38,360 nucleotides of DNA, taken from the IMG/VR virus record IMGVR_UViG_3300034061_003159, positions 1 through 38,360 of that record; one strand, written 5' to 3'. The notes beneath the pieces are model-generated. The model was not told where the DNA came from, made no database searches, and saw only the letters and a program-made list of their open reading frames with translations. The translations under genes were made by a program, and so were the position numbers. This DNA comes from a virus. Positions 8,484 through 18,740 of the stretch are shown here, piece by piece (position 1 is the stretch's first letter; the number at the start of each line of letters is the position of its first letter).

Positions 8484-9329
8484 TTATCCGATTAAATCTA
8501 ATGGTGGAAGTTCATATTCTAAAGTCATTCTTTGCTTAATATCTTCTAGTTCTCTTTCTGCATCTTCATATATCTCTCTTCCATTTAATTCTATCCCACC
8601 AGGAAGTTTTACACCTCTAAATTTAATTAAATTTTGACCCCACTGTCTTTTAATTAGAGCAGTTAAATATTTTTTAAGAAAACTATCATTGTATACTTTA
8701 GTAAAATCATTAGGATCTAATATTCTATAACAGTCTATGACAAGAAAATCTCCGGCATTATTACCTTCCCAATTAAAGTCCAAATATAATCTATTTTGTC
8801 TTTTATTAAATCTTATTTGTTTATCTGTTGTAAGTAAAAAATCAATATCTTCAAGGTATGATTTTACCATGGAATATTGAAGAAGTTCTATAGAACTAAA
8901 ATAATATAAATCATTCAAAAATAATTGATATTTAATACTAAACATACCAGAAGATATTGTACTAGCATTAAATTTAAATATTTTTTCAACTCCTATCACA
9001 GAATCTGGAATTTGTATATAATTTGAAGATTCGTAAAAATTAAACGTTTTAGAAACCCCATTAATATTTGATGATGCGGTTGTTGTAACTATTCCAGAAC
9101 CAACTGGGGATTTTGCCTTTCCGGATCCTCTATCTATATCATCTTGTGTTAATTGGTATTTTAAATACATTCTTTCAACACCATCAAAGTGTCTTTCATG
9201 AAAATATTGTAAGGCATCATCTACTGCATCATCAATTTGATCATCATCTACATTTATTTCTAATATAGGTGCCCCAAGTTTTCTTAAACAATAATCTACT
9301 AATTGTTGCCTTGATGTTGGTTTAGACAT
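8484..9329 (-). CDS. 13: Neck protein gp13
   Basis: A 281-residue head-completion protein that works with gp14 (309 residues in T4). The N-terminal part is helical (RQQLVDYCLRKLGAPILEIN, DDAVDDALQYFHERHFDG). The middle (LLQYSMVKSYLEDIDFLL, NRLYLDFNW) and the helix LKKYLTALIKRQWGQNL are diagnostic for gp13. It starts 6 nt after the stop of the 112-residue gene and ends 1 nt before the gp14 start, in one transcript with gp14-gp16. Confidence 0.95.
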   Translation of the reverse strand: MSKPTSRQQLVDYCLRKLGAPILEINVDDDQIDDAVDDALQYFHERHFDGVERMYLKYQLTQDDIDRGSGKAKSPVGSGIVTTTASSNINGVSKTFNFYESSNYIQIPDSVIGVEKIFKFNASTISSGMFSIKYQLFLNDLYYFSSIELLQYSMVKSYLEDIDFLLTTDKQIRFNKRQNRLYLDFNWEGNNAGDFLVIDCYRILDPNDFTKVYNDSFLKKYLTALIKRQWGQNLIKFRGVKLPGGIELNGREIYEDAERELEDIKQRMTLEYELPPLDLIG

Positions 9330-9335
9330 ATTAGT

Positions 9336-9674
9336 TTACCTAGTAACTCCTTCTCTAACTAAAGCCATACCTTCAACAACTCTTGAAGTTGAATTATTGT
9401 TTGTTAATAAGACATCATAAACATATCTTCCTGGTTTTAATGCCGAAGTTATGCTAGATCCCAAACTAATTCTAATTTGCCCAGACTGTGCATTAACGAT
9501 TGAGGTTGTAAAAGTTGTAACGCCCGTGCTTCCTGCCCATTTTCTCATTTGAGAGGAGACATTTGCCGAACTTAAATTCATTGCAGAATTAGTTGCACTA
9601 TCTTCTAGAAAAAAATCTTGAGAGAATGATGTCCCAGAATTAATAATAAGATTACTTACATATATTGAGGCCAT
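9336..9674 (-). CDS. Small beta-rich virion protein, cyanophage family
   Basis: A 112-residue protein with alternating short beta strands (INSGTSFSQDFFLED, MNLSSANVSSQMRKW, GQIRISLGS, GRYVYDVLLTN) and a conserved ending VVEGMALVREGVTR. The fold pattern resembles small Ig- or baseplate-upper-protein-like domains, and similar proteins stand just before gp13 in T4-like cyanophages, where T4 has gp12 and wac. A late-promoter motif lies 30 nt upstream of its ATG, so it probably heads the neck-gene transcript. A fibre-attachment or collar role is a guess from position. Confidence 0.75.
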   Translation of the reverse strand: MASIYVSNLIINSGTSFSQDFFLEDSATNSAMNLSSANVSSQMRKWAGSTGVTTFTTSIVNAQSGQIRISLGSSITSALKPGRYVYDVLLTNNNSTSRVVEGMALVREGVTR

Positions 9675-9704
9675 TTATTGTGATGCCATAAGTAATATAT
9701 GAAA

Positions 9705-9711
9705 TATTTAT
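9705..9711 (-). promoter_or_regulatory. Late promoter motif (ATAAATA) ahead of the neck genes
   Basis: ATAAATA (CATAAATA with its flanking base) occurs on the minus strand 30 nt before the ATG of the 112-residue gene and overlaps the stop codon of the upstream 62-residue gene. The same arrangement, a late motif over the upstream stop and 23-36 nt from the next start, recurs at gp25 and speD in this window. It would start the gp13-gp14-gp15-gp16 transcript. Confidence 0.5.
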
Positions 9712-9896
9712 GTTTCATTTCCATGAATAAAAGACAAAGAAGATAAAACCTCTTGCTGCTTCAAATAAAGTTTATAGTAAGACTTTGCTATAGTTTTTAA
9801 CTGTTCAATATCATCTATGCTGTCTATTTCTGATGCATATTTAAAATATTCAAAACTTTTACTTAAATTTTCTAACTCAATTTTATCAGGATCCAT
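9708..9896 (-). CDS. Small conserved hypothetical protein
   Basis: A 62-residue acidic, mostly helical protein (ENLSKSFEYFKYASEIDSID, then TIAKSYYKLYLKQQEVLSSL). The start codon lies inside the end of the preceding 66-residue gene (11-nt overlap), and the frame is kept between two other real genes, which supports it being coding. Proteins of this type accompany baseplate genes in T4-like cyanophages, but no function is known to me. It could be a chaperone-like assembly helper. Confidence 0.65.
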   Translation of the reverse strand: MDPDKIELENLSKSFEYFKYASEIDSIDDIEQLKTIAKSYYKLYLKQQEVLSSLSFIHGNET

Positions 9897-10086
9897 TTAA
9901 TAACTCCTTCAATAAAGATTTAATTTCAGATAATTCCTTTTTCATTTCATCTAATTCATTTTTCTGCTTAAGTTTTTCATTACGCATTCTAATATAATTG
10001 TTATATTCGACAGTGTCTGTATTTAATATTGCTCCAGTTTCTTCATCTCTACATAAATTTTTGTGCCCTTCTATTGGTATCATCAT
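9886..10086 (-). CDS. Small coiled-coil protein after the DUF4815-like gene
   Basis: A 66-residue protein. The N-terminal half (IPIEGHKNLCRDEETGAILN, VEYNNYIRMR) is followed by a heptad-like coiled coil, KNELDEMKKELSEIKSLLKE, ending LLNGS. Two adjacent ATG codons are available; the first (10086) overlaps the stop of the 2,353-residue gene as ATGA, which implies coupled translation. Similar short proteins occur beside baseplate genes in other cyanophages. The coiled coil suggests an oligomeric structural or assembly factor; the function is not known. Confidence 0.7.
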   Translation of the reverse strand: MMIPIEGHKNLCRDEETGAILNTDTVEYNNYIRMRNEKLKQKNELDEMKKELSEIKSLLKELLNGS

Positions 10087-13000
10087 GCTAATGCAATTGC
10101 TCTAATATCTTTAAATTTTAATGGTTTTGCCTCATTTGAACCACTCATAACTATCTTAATAACAAATCCAACAAATTGACCTAAATTATCTGCAGTAAAT
10201 TCATATTCTGAATACTCACCTCCTGCAGTTGATCCAACAAAAAAGTCAGGTGTTCCATCATTTAAAGAGGTATCTATAATTGTATCACCAATTCCATCTC
10301 CATTTAAGTCTTTTAAATTACTGTATCCTGGAAAAAATTCATAAGTTTGCTCAATTCCACTAGAATCTGGTCTTATTAATTTATATAATACTCTAAAATC
10401 ACTAGAAGATGATTTGAAGCAATTAGTTATTACTTTAAGAGACGACGCTGGTTTTAATAAATTAATTTGTTTTGAAATATATATTGATGAATGTGGATCG
10501 TTTAATAGGAGATTTGATCTGTCATCAGTCACATAATTTAAAATTGGAGTATTTAATTTATTCCTAATTAGTGCAACTGTGGAACCCTCAACTAAGTCTA
10601 CTATAGGAGATACATTAGTATCTGTAGTTCTTAATGTTAAAGATATTAATAACGATTTTAATCTAGGTGTTGACTGAACATTATTAATTTCATTAATTCT
10701 TGAACATACTAATCTTGGAGAATCAAAATCATTTTTTGAATTTAATAAAATAGGGGAAAGACCCTGATCATTAAAAGAAGATTCGGATCCAGATGCACTA
10801 GTTCCAGAAACAGTTCTAATTGAACTAGTTATTGATGTTCCTCCTGGAGTAAGAGTATTAAATTTTGGAATAATTGAATTATATTGATAATTTTGAGTTG
10901 CTTTACAATTAGAACCACCAAATGTTTTTTCTTCAATAAAATTAGAATTTGGATAAAATTCTTTTGAAAACTGTAAATAATAAGAATCTGGAGTTTCCAA
11001 TGAGTTTAAATAAGATGAATTTGGTTTTTTGTGTGTTGTGTTAATTCTATTTAAACCAACATTATTACATTCATATTTGTAAACCATGTCATTAGCACTG
11101 TGATTTCTCACTGTACTTCCATTTACACCTCTAGCAGATATTTGCAAGTACCCATTATTTACTGAACTATATGATATAATTTCATTATTAATTAACACAT
11201 AACCAGTATTTACTCCCACAACCGGTGAGTTATCATAAGTATAGAATACGCTAGTATTTGCTATTGATATTTGATTAGATGATGAAGTAATATTAGATAC
11301 TAATGGTTCTGGAGAAGTATCTGGAAAAACTCCACTAATTGTAATATAATTATTATTAGAGTGATGACCATGATTATAATGCTCTACTTTAAAAGTATTA
11401 CCACTGTATAAATCACTATAAATTATAGGTGTTCTTATAACAGTTGTTCCTGCTAAAGAAACTTTAGTATTACTTTGATCGTAGTGAATCAAAGTATTAC
11501 CTAATGGGATATCTCCTCCAGGAACATTTGTTAATAATAAAGTATCAGTTCCATTTATTGTAGAAACTGATATAAGTGCTCCAGAACCTGTAGAATTATA
11601 ACCTGTTGCTATTCCTAACAAATCTCCAGGAGAATATCCACTTCCACCTTCAACTATAACTGTACTAGAAAGTTTATTATTAGTAAAAGTTAAGTTTGCG
11701 GTAGTATTGAATACATTTGGACCAAATCCCTTTATTGTATATAATGGTACATTTGAATAAGTTCCATTTGAATATCCGGCACCAACATTTGTTGTTGTTA
11801 TTCCAGATATTTTTCCTCCAGATTTGTCAATAAATCCATAATTTCCCCCACTAAATTCTATTTTTTTACCAAAAGTATAGAAATTATTTAAATATGATGT
11901 GGTGATACCGACAATAAATTTTTTGGGAAACCCAGTTATTGGATTATTAACTAAAGTTTCATTATTTTTGTCGTAAAATTCTTCTGAAGAAGTATTTGAT
12001 AAGATTGGATTTGTAAAGAATACTGTTCCTGATGATACAAATTGTGCTTTATATAATTTAAATTTTAAATCTTGTAATAGAGATGGAACCGGAGAAGTTC
12101 CATTTTGTGGTTTGTATAAATTTCCTCCTATAAATTGATTTGAGTATATAACTTGTTGAGAATTTGGATAATTTTGTGTGGTAACTGTTGCGTTATTAGA
12201 TACTGCAGTCCAAATTGAATAAGATGAAGAAGATGGTGAATATACAGTTATACAATATTGCTTATTTCTTTCCAAGTATAAAGGTGAGGGTAGTTTAAAA
12301 TTAGTTGCTATTGTACCATCGGATGAAGTATTAATTTGACTTGGTAATAATTGAACTCTGGCAAAGTCTTGTAATAATTTATTAGTTGGAGAACCCCCAA
12401 GATCAACTTCCCTAATTTCAACTGTTACTTTTTCAGAAGCGTCCTTATCTTTGAAAAATAAATCAATAGAAGTTAAAAATCCACCAGTATTATCAACTTT
12501 AAAAGTTTGAGACAAATAACTTTTTGAAGATAAAGGAGAATTTGTCAAAATTGGTCTTCTAATAATGCTATTATTAGAAAAATTAGCATTTTCTGTTAAG
12601 TAAAGAGTAGATTGGCATACACTTCTATTCAATTGAGTATAAGATGATTCTAATTTAAAAGTCTTATCGCCTACATTAAATGTAGAAGTTGGTTCTGGTT
12701 GTAAAAATGGATTATTAACAAAGAAAGAACCAATTAAATCGCCAAAATTATCTGATATTAAAGATTGAGATCCAACTACACATTGAGCACCACTAGTTTT
12801 TCCAACCAATATTAATCCTTCTCTAGCATACCCGTAAAATCTACCATCAGCACTATCAGATAAAGAATATGTATCTATATTTAAAACTGTTGTTGATTGT
12901 GAGTAATCCGAAAGAATTTCTGATTGTTGATATGGATTTAATGTATAAATTTCTGAAGGATTATTATAGTTTCCATACTTATGATTTGGCGAACATACTC

Positions 13001-16000
13001 TTGCAGAAAAAACTTTTACATTACCTTCATATCCCTCTACAGTTTCTCCAATATTAAATATTCCAGTTGTCATGGATATTTTTAATAATTTTGGAATAAT
13101 ATTAATATAACTAGATCCGTCAAAAGATGATGTATAGTTTGTTAGTGGGAATAAATTTGATGCTAAGAATTCAATATTTCTAGATCTCATTTTATTGCTA
13201 TACTCACTATTTAAAAATAAATTAGTGAGATAAGAATTATTCCATCCACTTTGTGATCTTACGATAGATCCTTTATATGGATTTAAAGTTTTAACCCACA
13301 AATCTGTTGATGGGCGCAGTTTAAGATGACCATTATAATCAGATAACCCGTTAGGATTGATATTTTCAGAATCTGTTGCAAAAGGTTGAGATAAATCTCC
13401 CCATTCTATTTCTGAATAATTTAAACTAATTAAATCTCCACTTTTTTTAGTGTTTAAATCAACTAAATCTAAATTTGAAGAATAATCTACAGTTTCTAAA
13501 TTAATGCTTTGGGATGGTAGTATTTGTGTTTTTAGGGAATGAATAGAAACATCAGTACTCATTTCACCTACATCAGAATTTATAGAAACCTTTGCATCTT
13601 TATTTGTATAGTCTATCCTACTGGAATCAATAAAACTATCTGCAAAAAATCCACACTTATATTTTGCCAAACCCAAACCTTGCGTATCTATAATTTGTAG
13701 AGATTTAACATCCAATTCTAACAAACTCAAAGAAGCAAAGTTTTCTAGTTTTTCAATCCTGTCTTCTAATTTAGTAATATCCTTCATCGTATATCTCTTA
13801 TTTTCAATTAAAGATATTTTAATGTCTTCTATTCTATAAATATACGCTGGAATTTCTATTTTCGCAATATCCATAGCATCATCAATGGATGCTGGTTCTT
13901 GGGGATTTAAAGATGCAAATCCATTTATCAATTGGAAATTGCCATTTTTATTCAAAATAAGTTTATCTATTCTGGGAACGTAGTAAGAATAAGAAACTAC
14001 AGTAGATTCATTTGGAGCAACAACTATTTGTGATGATTGTGAAGTAGAAAAAACTCTACTGGAAAAATCAAATGGAGAAGATGTTAATGATGTAAATTTT
14101 GATACTCTTGGTCTAAAATCTAAAACATCAGATGCTCTAACAGAGTCTTTTAAAATTGGAACATCGGATTTAAAATTATTGGTATTGTAACTATTTGCGG
14201 TATACAGATCTCCAGAATCAGACTCAGAAACCTCAAAAGAATTATAAATTACTAATAATTTTTTAGCCGGAGAATTTGTTCCTATATTTCGTACTATTTT
14301 TGAATAATCATAATATTGATCTTTTTGCCCCTTATCTAAAACAAAATCATTTGTTTTGTCTATATACGATCCTTTATAAATGTTTAATAAAGAAACTAAT
14401 ATTTTAGATTCTTCAAATGAAATGATATCGTTAATTTGGAATTTATTAGAATTTAAATATACAAAACTTATTTCAGAACTTTGTATATCTACTATTTGGG
14501 CAGCAGATCCGCTAGCAGAACCATATATTCTTTCACCAATAATTGCATTTGTTACTGATTCGCTTGGAAATACTAATTTATCTAATATTGGTGAACTTGA
14601 ATTTGGAGATTCGTAAACACATAAAACTTTAGAAACATCAGGTACATTTAAGCATATTTCAATATCTTCAACTCTAGTTCCATAATGTTTACTAGTAGTT
14701 AATCCACTAATACCATTTGAAATTTCTAAAGAAGTTTTATCTATTAATAATTGTTGACTTCTTTTGTGTATTTTTGATTTACTTCTAATTAAATTTTTAG
14801 TTATTGTACATATAACTGCTACATTTGCTGATTGTGATGGTTTTAGACCATAAAATGTGATATCAGATCCATTATTTGTAATTTGAACTTTTTCCGATGT
14901 TAGAGTTTCAACAGATCCATCACTATAGAAAATAGAATATCTACTTGGAGAAAATGGTTCAAAATATCCATTGGATATTGAAAAGTCTCCAGAAACTCCC
15001 AAAGATAATTGTCCTAAAGCAGAAGTACTTTTTTGAGATACTTGTTTAACTAATGTTATTTTTGAAGACGATAGATCAACAGTAGATACATTTTTATTAG
15101 TTAAATTAACGTACAGATTAGATTTTTCTTTATTTTTAATAATGGATTCACCTAAAGAAAATGTAGCAGTAACGGAACTTCCTGATGGTAAAGAACCTAG
15201 ACACACATTGTCAACAGATGGAACAGCTTCAACATGCATTCTTAAACCATCTTCACTTACAGATACAACTCTATTATAAGTTTCGGTTGATAATCCAGAA
15301 ACTTGATATCTAATAATAGATTCCGTTTTTATTCCAACAAAACTGAGTCCGGATGAAGAAGTAACTGTACTAATTCCAGACAAACTTGGATTAATTGTTA
15401 TTGTATCAGAAGGATTAAAAGTTGGTGTAACTATTTTTTGTAAAAATGCATCTGCTGAAAAATTTGTACTTAGACCACTCAAAGATAAATTAGTAGAATC
15501 TTGATATACTGATTTTATATCTTGTGGACCATAAACTTTAATATCAGATATAGTTCTAGTTAAATCTTTATTTGAATTAATAATTATTTGTTCATTTTTT
15601 ACAAAAGAACCGGAAGTTTGATATACGTATAAAGTATTACCACTATTTGGATTTTCTGCCACATATCCAGAAGCTCCACTACTTAATCCTTTAACATGTG
15701 ATGATACTGTTACTTGATTAGAAATATTTGCATTTAGTGTTAATCTAGTATATGTTTGTATGTCGTAAGTATATAAATTCCATTTTGATGATTTGTTTTG
15801 ATATGTACTATCGCTTAAAGAAAAGGAATATATTCTGGCTTTTCCTATTGTAGTTCCTGTTCCTATAATATTACTTGACTTTCTTTTATTGAAAAATTTT
15901 ACATCATAAGTATTTCCTACTCCTATTGCTGGACATCCAGATACGTTGTTTAGAACTACTAAATTTCCCATTTCAAATAAAACGGGAGATTGTAAAGATG

Positions 16001-17144
16001 TATTTAAAGATCTAGTTTTTCTAGAATCTAAAATTGTTGTTGATGATTTTTCTATATCGTTTCCGTTGACGTATGCCTTACCTGAAGAAATTTTGACACA
16101 AAATATATCTTCAGATGGAGTATTATTTTGCTCTGTCTTTTCGTTAGCAGTAAACAAACCTTTCTGATCTACTAAATTGTTTAAAGAATCTGCTACATCA
16201 ACAAAAAATGGACTTAGGGAAAAATTTCCAGATTGTTCATATGTTCTTTTGGAAAGATATTCCTTTATTAAAGAATAATCGGTTGTATCCTTTATTTTTT
16301 TAACTACTCCGTTAGTTATTCTAATAATTTCAATAAAATTAGTATCATCATAATCATTCAAAAGTTGTTTTGCTAATTTAACTTTTAATTTAAATCTATC
16401 TGCCCCAGGCGCTGAATAATTTGTAAATCCTTTAGCATTATCATACAAACTATTATCATCATATGAACTTATAAATTCTTCAGAAATACTTAGACCAACT
16501 CTATATGATGGTGTATTTGAGTATTGATCTAATATTATAGTGTCTTTGTCTACAGTTACAAAAAGATCTCTTAAGTAATAAATTCCAGGAGAAATAGATA
16601 CTGCGGATCCTATAGATGTAGAATTTGATTCTATCAAAGATGCTATTGTATTTCCAGAAGTGATGGTAGTATTTCCGTATTTAATCGTATCAAGTAAAGT
16701 TAAAGTTTCACCATCAATAAATCCTGAATTATTGAACGAAGAATTTGAATTTAAATACTTGACATATAAAGTAGTAACATTTTCTATTGAATCATTTCTA
16801 GATAAAACGTTTTGAACTACACAAGTAACTTGGGATACGTCTCCAAGTAATTTTTTACCTATTAATTCTTGATAATAAAATTCTACATCTAAACCCAAAT
16901 GAATTGGATTTATTTTAACCGCATAGTAATTAGAATCATATGATATATCTCCAGGAACTACAACTGACCCATCTTTAAAAAGATTTTTTCCTATGGCAGA
17001 AATTTGATCTTGTAATATAGATTGTAATGTAGTTAATTCTCTTGCTTGAACTGGATATCCAGGCTTAAATAAAACCTTATAAAAATTTTTTGTTGCATCA
17101 AAATCATCAAAATATGGTGATAGATTTAAATTTGTTTTTGCCAT
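10083..17144 (-). CDS. Very large DUF4815-like baseplate or tail structural protein
   Basis: A 2,353-residue protein beginning NLSPYFDDFDATKNFYKVLF and VQARELTTLQSILQDQI, the signature of the DUF4815-type proteins of cyanomyoviruses. It lies after gp8, where T4 has genes 9-12. The early part (VVVPGDISYDSNYYAVKI, SGKAYVNGNDIEKS) is followed by a conserved middle (ITKLEDRIEKLENFASLSLL, LRPSTDLWVKT). A later beta-sandwich-like region (FKVDNTGGFLTSIDLFFKDK to YLERNKQYCITVYSPS) precedes GxGY modules (TNVGAGYSN, EGGSGYSPGD) and a C-terminal calcium-loop-like DLNGDGIGD. No signal peptide or membrane segment is seen. It probably joins baseplate and fibres. Confidence 0.85.
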   Translation of the reverse strand: MAKTNLNLSPYFDDFDATKNFYKVLFKPGYPVQARELTTLQSILQDQISAIGKNLFKDGSVVVPGDISYDSNYYAVKINPIHLGLDVEFYYQELIGKKLLGDVSQVTCVVQNVLSRNDSIENVTTLYVKYLNSNSSFNNSGFIDGETLTLLDTIKYGNTTITSGNTIASLIESNSTSIGSAVSISPGIYYLRDLFVTVDKDTIILDQYSNTPSYRVGLSISEEFISSYDDNSLYDNAKGFTNYSAPGADRFKLKVKLAKQLLNDYDDTNFIEIIRITNGVVKKIKDTTDYSLIKEYLSKRTYEQSGNFSLSPFFVDVADSLNNLVDQKGLFTANEKTEQNNTPSEDIFCVKISSGKAYVNGNDIEKSSTTILDSRKTRSLNTSLQSPVLFEMGNLVVLNNVSGCPAIGVGNTYDVKFFNKRKSSNIIGTGTTIGKARIYSFSLSDSTYQNKSSKWNLYTYDIQTYTRLTLNANISNQVTVSSHVKGLSSGASGYVAENPNSGNTLYVYQTSGSFVKNEQIIINSNKDLTRTISDIKVYGPQDIKSVYQDSTNLSLSGLSTNFSADAFLQKIVTPTFNPSDTITINPSLSGISTVTSSSGLSFVGIKTESIIRYQVSGLSTETYNRVVSVSEDGLRMHVEAVPSVDNVCLGSLPSGSSVTATFSLGESIIKNKEKSNLYVNLTNKNVSTVDLSSSKITLVKQVSQKSTSALGQLSLGVSGDFSISNGYFEPFSPSRYSIFYSDGSVETLTSEKVQITNNGSDITFYGLKPSQSANVAVICTITKNLIRSKSKIHKRSQQLLIDKTSLEISNGISGLTTSKHYGTRVEDIEICLNVPDVSKVLCVYESPNSSSPILDKLVFPSESVTNAIIGERIYGSASGSAAQIVDIQSSEISFVYLNSNKFQINDIISFEESKILVSLLNIYKGSYIDKTNDFVLDKGQKDQYYDYSKIVRNIGTNSPAKKLLVIYNSFEVSESDSGDLYTANSYNTNNFKSDVPILKDSVRASDVLDFRPRVSKFTSLTSSPFDFSSRVFSTSQSSQIVVAPNESTVVSYSYYVPRIDKLILNKNGNFQLINGFASLNPQEPASIDDAMDIAKIEIPAYIYRIEDIKISLIENKRYTMKDITKLEDRIEKLENFASLSLLELDVKSLQIIDTQGLGLAKYKCGFFADSFIDSSRIDYTNKDAKVSINSDVGEMSTDVSIHSLKTQILPSQSINLETVDYSSNLDLVDLNTKKSGDLISLNYSEIEWGDLSQPFATDSENINPNGLSDYNGHLKLRPSTDLWVKTLNPYKGSIVRSQSGWNNSYLTNLFLNSEYSNKMRSRNIEFLASNLFPLTNYTSSFDGSSYINIIPKLLKISMTTGIFNIGETVEGYEGNVKVFSARVCSPNHKYGNYNNPSEIYTLNPYQQSEILSDYSQSTTVLNIDTYSLSDSADGRFYGYAREGLILVGKTSGAQCVVGSQSLISDNFGDLIGSFFVNNPFLQPEPTSTFNVGDKTFKLESSYTQLNRSVCQSTLYLTENANFSNNSIIRRPILTNSPLSSKSYLSQTFKVDNTGGFLTSIDLFFKDKDASEKVTVEIREVDLGGSPTNKLLQDFARVQLLPSQINTSSDGTIATNFKLPSPLYLERNKQYCITVYSPSSSSYSIWTAVSNNATVTTQNYPNSQQVIYSNQFIGGNLYKPQNGTSPVPSLLQDLKFKLYKAQFVSSGTVFFTNPILSNTSSEEFYDKNNETLVNNPITGFPKKFIVGITTSYLNNFYTFGKKIEFSGGNYGFIDKSGGKISGITTTNVGAGYSNGTYSNVPLYTIKGFGPNVFNTTANLTFTNNKLSSTVIVEGGSGYSPGDLLGIATGYNSTGSGALISVSTINGTDTLLLTNVPGGDIPLGNTLIHYDQSNTKVSLAGTTVIRTPIIYSDLYSGNTFKVEHYNHGHHSNNNYITISGVFPDTSPEPLVSNITSSSNQISIANTSVFYTYDNSPVVGVNTGYVLINNEIISYSSVNNGYLQISARGVNGSTVRNHSANDMVYKYECNNVGLNRINTTHKKPNSSYLNSLETPDSYYLQFSKEFYPNSNFIEEKTFGGSNCKATQNYQYNSIIPKFNTLTPGGTSITSSIRTVSGTSASGSESSFNDQGLSPILLNSKNDFDSPRLVCSRINEINNVQSTPRLKSLLISLTLRTTDTNVSPIVDLVEGSTVALIRNKLNTPILNYVTDDRSNLLLNDPHSSIYISKQINLLKPASSLKVITNCFKSSSSDFRVLYKLIRPDSSGIEQTYEFFPGYSNLKDLNGDGIGDTIIDTSLNDGTPDFFVGSTAGGEYSEYEFTADNLGQFVGFVIKIVMSGSNEAKPLKFKDIRAIALA

Positions 17145-17150
17145 TTTAAT

Positions 17151-18707
17151 TTAAAATTCCAGTACGATTTTAATGTCTTCTTTTTGTTTTGGATTTCTAT
17201 TGACAATAGGTCTATTGTCAATATAAATTATTTCACCAGATCTTTTATTTATTTCTGGTGTAGAAATGCCATTTACAAAATTTGTATTTAAATCAATTGA
17301 TTTTGAATTAGAAATAAATAAATCACTTTCTTGAAATGATGGATCAATAGCAGCACTAAATCCATCTGATGTTGTTATTAGACCACCAGATGTAGAAAAT
17401 CCTATAGGAGAAGATTGTGTAAATACAGTTTTAGAATCTTTTTGATCATATGATAAGTCATTAAAATATAAAGATCTATCTGTAAAGTATTTTAAAACCT
17501 TTGTTTCTGGATCATAAGAAGCTATATATCCAGTTGCCGTACCAACTCCAGTAATTGATTGGAATATTTTATTTCCAGGAATTGCTAATTGTGGAGAAGA
17601 CACAGTATTTTCGTTTAATTTTAAAGAATATAAATTTGAAAATGTAGTGTCATAATATGTTGAAGATGCAGATCCTGCTATTGTTGGATTTTTAATAATT
17701 CCTATTTGTGCAAACTTAATATCTGTTGGAAAATCCTTTGTAGAATCATCAAATCTAGCATATATTAAAACTCGTTCACATCCTAATTCCGAGTATATAT
17801 CATACCCATGCCCTCTTGATGGTGGTATTACTGGTATTAAATGTGCAAATGAAGTAGCTCCTTGATTTATAGGAGACAAATCAACTCTACCATAAGTATA
17901 GTTTTTTCCACCACTAGAAACTAAAACATCATTTATTCTTCCACCAACAACATCAACAATAACTTTTGCACCATCACCTATTATGTCTAAAGATTCTGTT
18001 GAAGAATTATAACCTGTTCCTGCATTTTCTATGTATACTTTTTTTATTTGGTTCTCGTTTACTAAAGAATCTCCACTAGTCCTAATAGATTTAATATCAG
18101 CATCATTTGTAGATGACCAATTTTCTGGAACTGGTATATACTCAATAGAATCAAATTTAACTATATCACTGGGAGAAACTGTAAATAAATATTTCCACAA
18201 ATATCCATCTCCACTTTCTCCAGCTCTAGAGGGCTCTAAATCAACAAATAAAGGTTCATCCTGAGAGGGATTTCCTAATCTATTTGTTGATTTTGAACCA
18301 TTATCTATACATAAGTAAACTCTATAATCTTTGTTAACTACATAATAATTTGCATCATATAGTCTATATGAACTAGTCTTTGGAGATGGATTCTGCACAG
18401 AATAATCGTGCCTATACATCTCATAAATTGTATTTTTCGACCACTGAACTTTTCTAATTAATCTTCTAACATTATCACTTGTTATTCTTTTTCCAAAAAG
18501 AATAGTATCTTTTACATGATTTAAGTAATTAAAATTATCTGTAGGGGATGGTATAGTAGAATCCCAATTAGAAGTTCTGCCAAAACCCACTGAAGAAGGG
18601 TTTGCTAAACCTAAAAATACATAATAAGAATTGTTTGGGTCCTGTACGGACTTTACAAAATTTTCAGAATTTAAAACCCTAAATTGATCAGTAACTATTG
18701 CCGACAT
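17151..18707 (-). CDS. 8: Baseplate wedge subunit gp8, extended
   Basis: gp8 dimers bridge gp7 and gp10 in each baseplate wedge. The N-terminus AIVTDQFRVLNSENFVKSV matches T4 gp8 AIVTSKFRTEKMLNFYNSI. ESGDGYLWKYLFTVSPSDI matches EPGDGYVWEYLFEIPPDV. The C-terminus SGEIIYIDNRP...DIKIVLEF matches SGEMIYMENRPP...EINILFTF. The length is 518 residues against 334 in T4. Added segments include a GxGY module at about 225-290 (ENAGTGYNSS, SSGGKNYTYG) and a linker before the C-terminus. A TATAAATA late promoter lies 23 nt before its ATG. Confidence 0.95.
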   Translation of the reverse strand: MSAIVTDQFRVLNSENFVKSVQDPNNSYYVFLGLANPSSVGFGRTSNWDSTIPSPTDNFNYLNHVKDTILFGKRITSDNVRRLIRKVQWSKNTIYEMYRHDYSVQNPSPKTSSYRLYDANYYVVNKDYRVYLCIDNGSKSTNRLGNPSQDEPLFVDLEPSRAGESGDGYLWKYLFTVSPSDIVKFDSIEYIPVPENWSSTNDADIKSIRTSGDSLVNENQIKKVYIENAGTGYNSSTESLDIIGDGAKVIVDVVGGRINDVLVSSGGKNYTYGRVDLSPINQGATSFAHLIPVIPPSRGHGYDIYSELGCERVLIYARFDDSTKDFPTDIKFAQIGIIKNPTIAGSASSTYYDTTFSNLYSLKLNENTVSSPQLAIPGNKIFQSITGVGTATGYIASYDPETKVLKYFTDRSLYFNDLSYDQKDSKTVFTQSSPIGFSTSGGLITTSDGFSAAIDPSFQESDLFISNSKSIDLNTNFVNGISTPEINKRSGEIIYIDNRPIVNRNPKQKEDIKIVLEF

Positions 18708-18730
18708 TTATAATTAAATTACTTTATCTT

Positions 18731-18738
18731 TATTTATA
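18731..18738 (-). promoter_or_regulatory. T4-type late promoter (TATAAATA) for gp8
   Basis: A perfect TATAAATA, the T4 late consensus, on the minus strand 23 nt before the gp8 ATG and 2 nt past the stop of the giant gp7-like gene. It would give a leader of about 16 nt and allow gp8 and the DUF4815-like gene to be made independently of the 12.7-kb upstream gene. Confidence 0.75.
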
Positions 18739-18740
18739 AT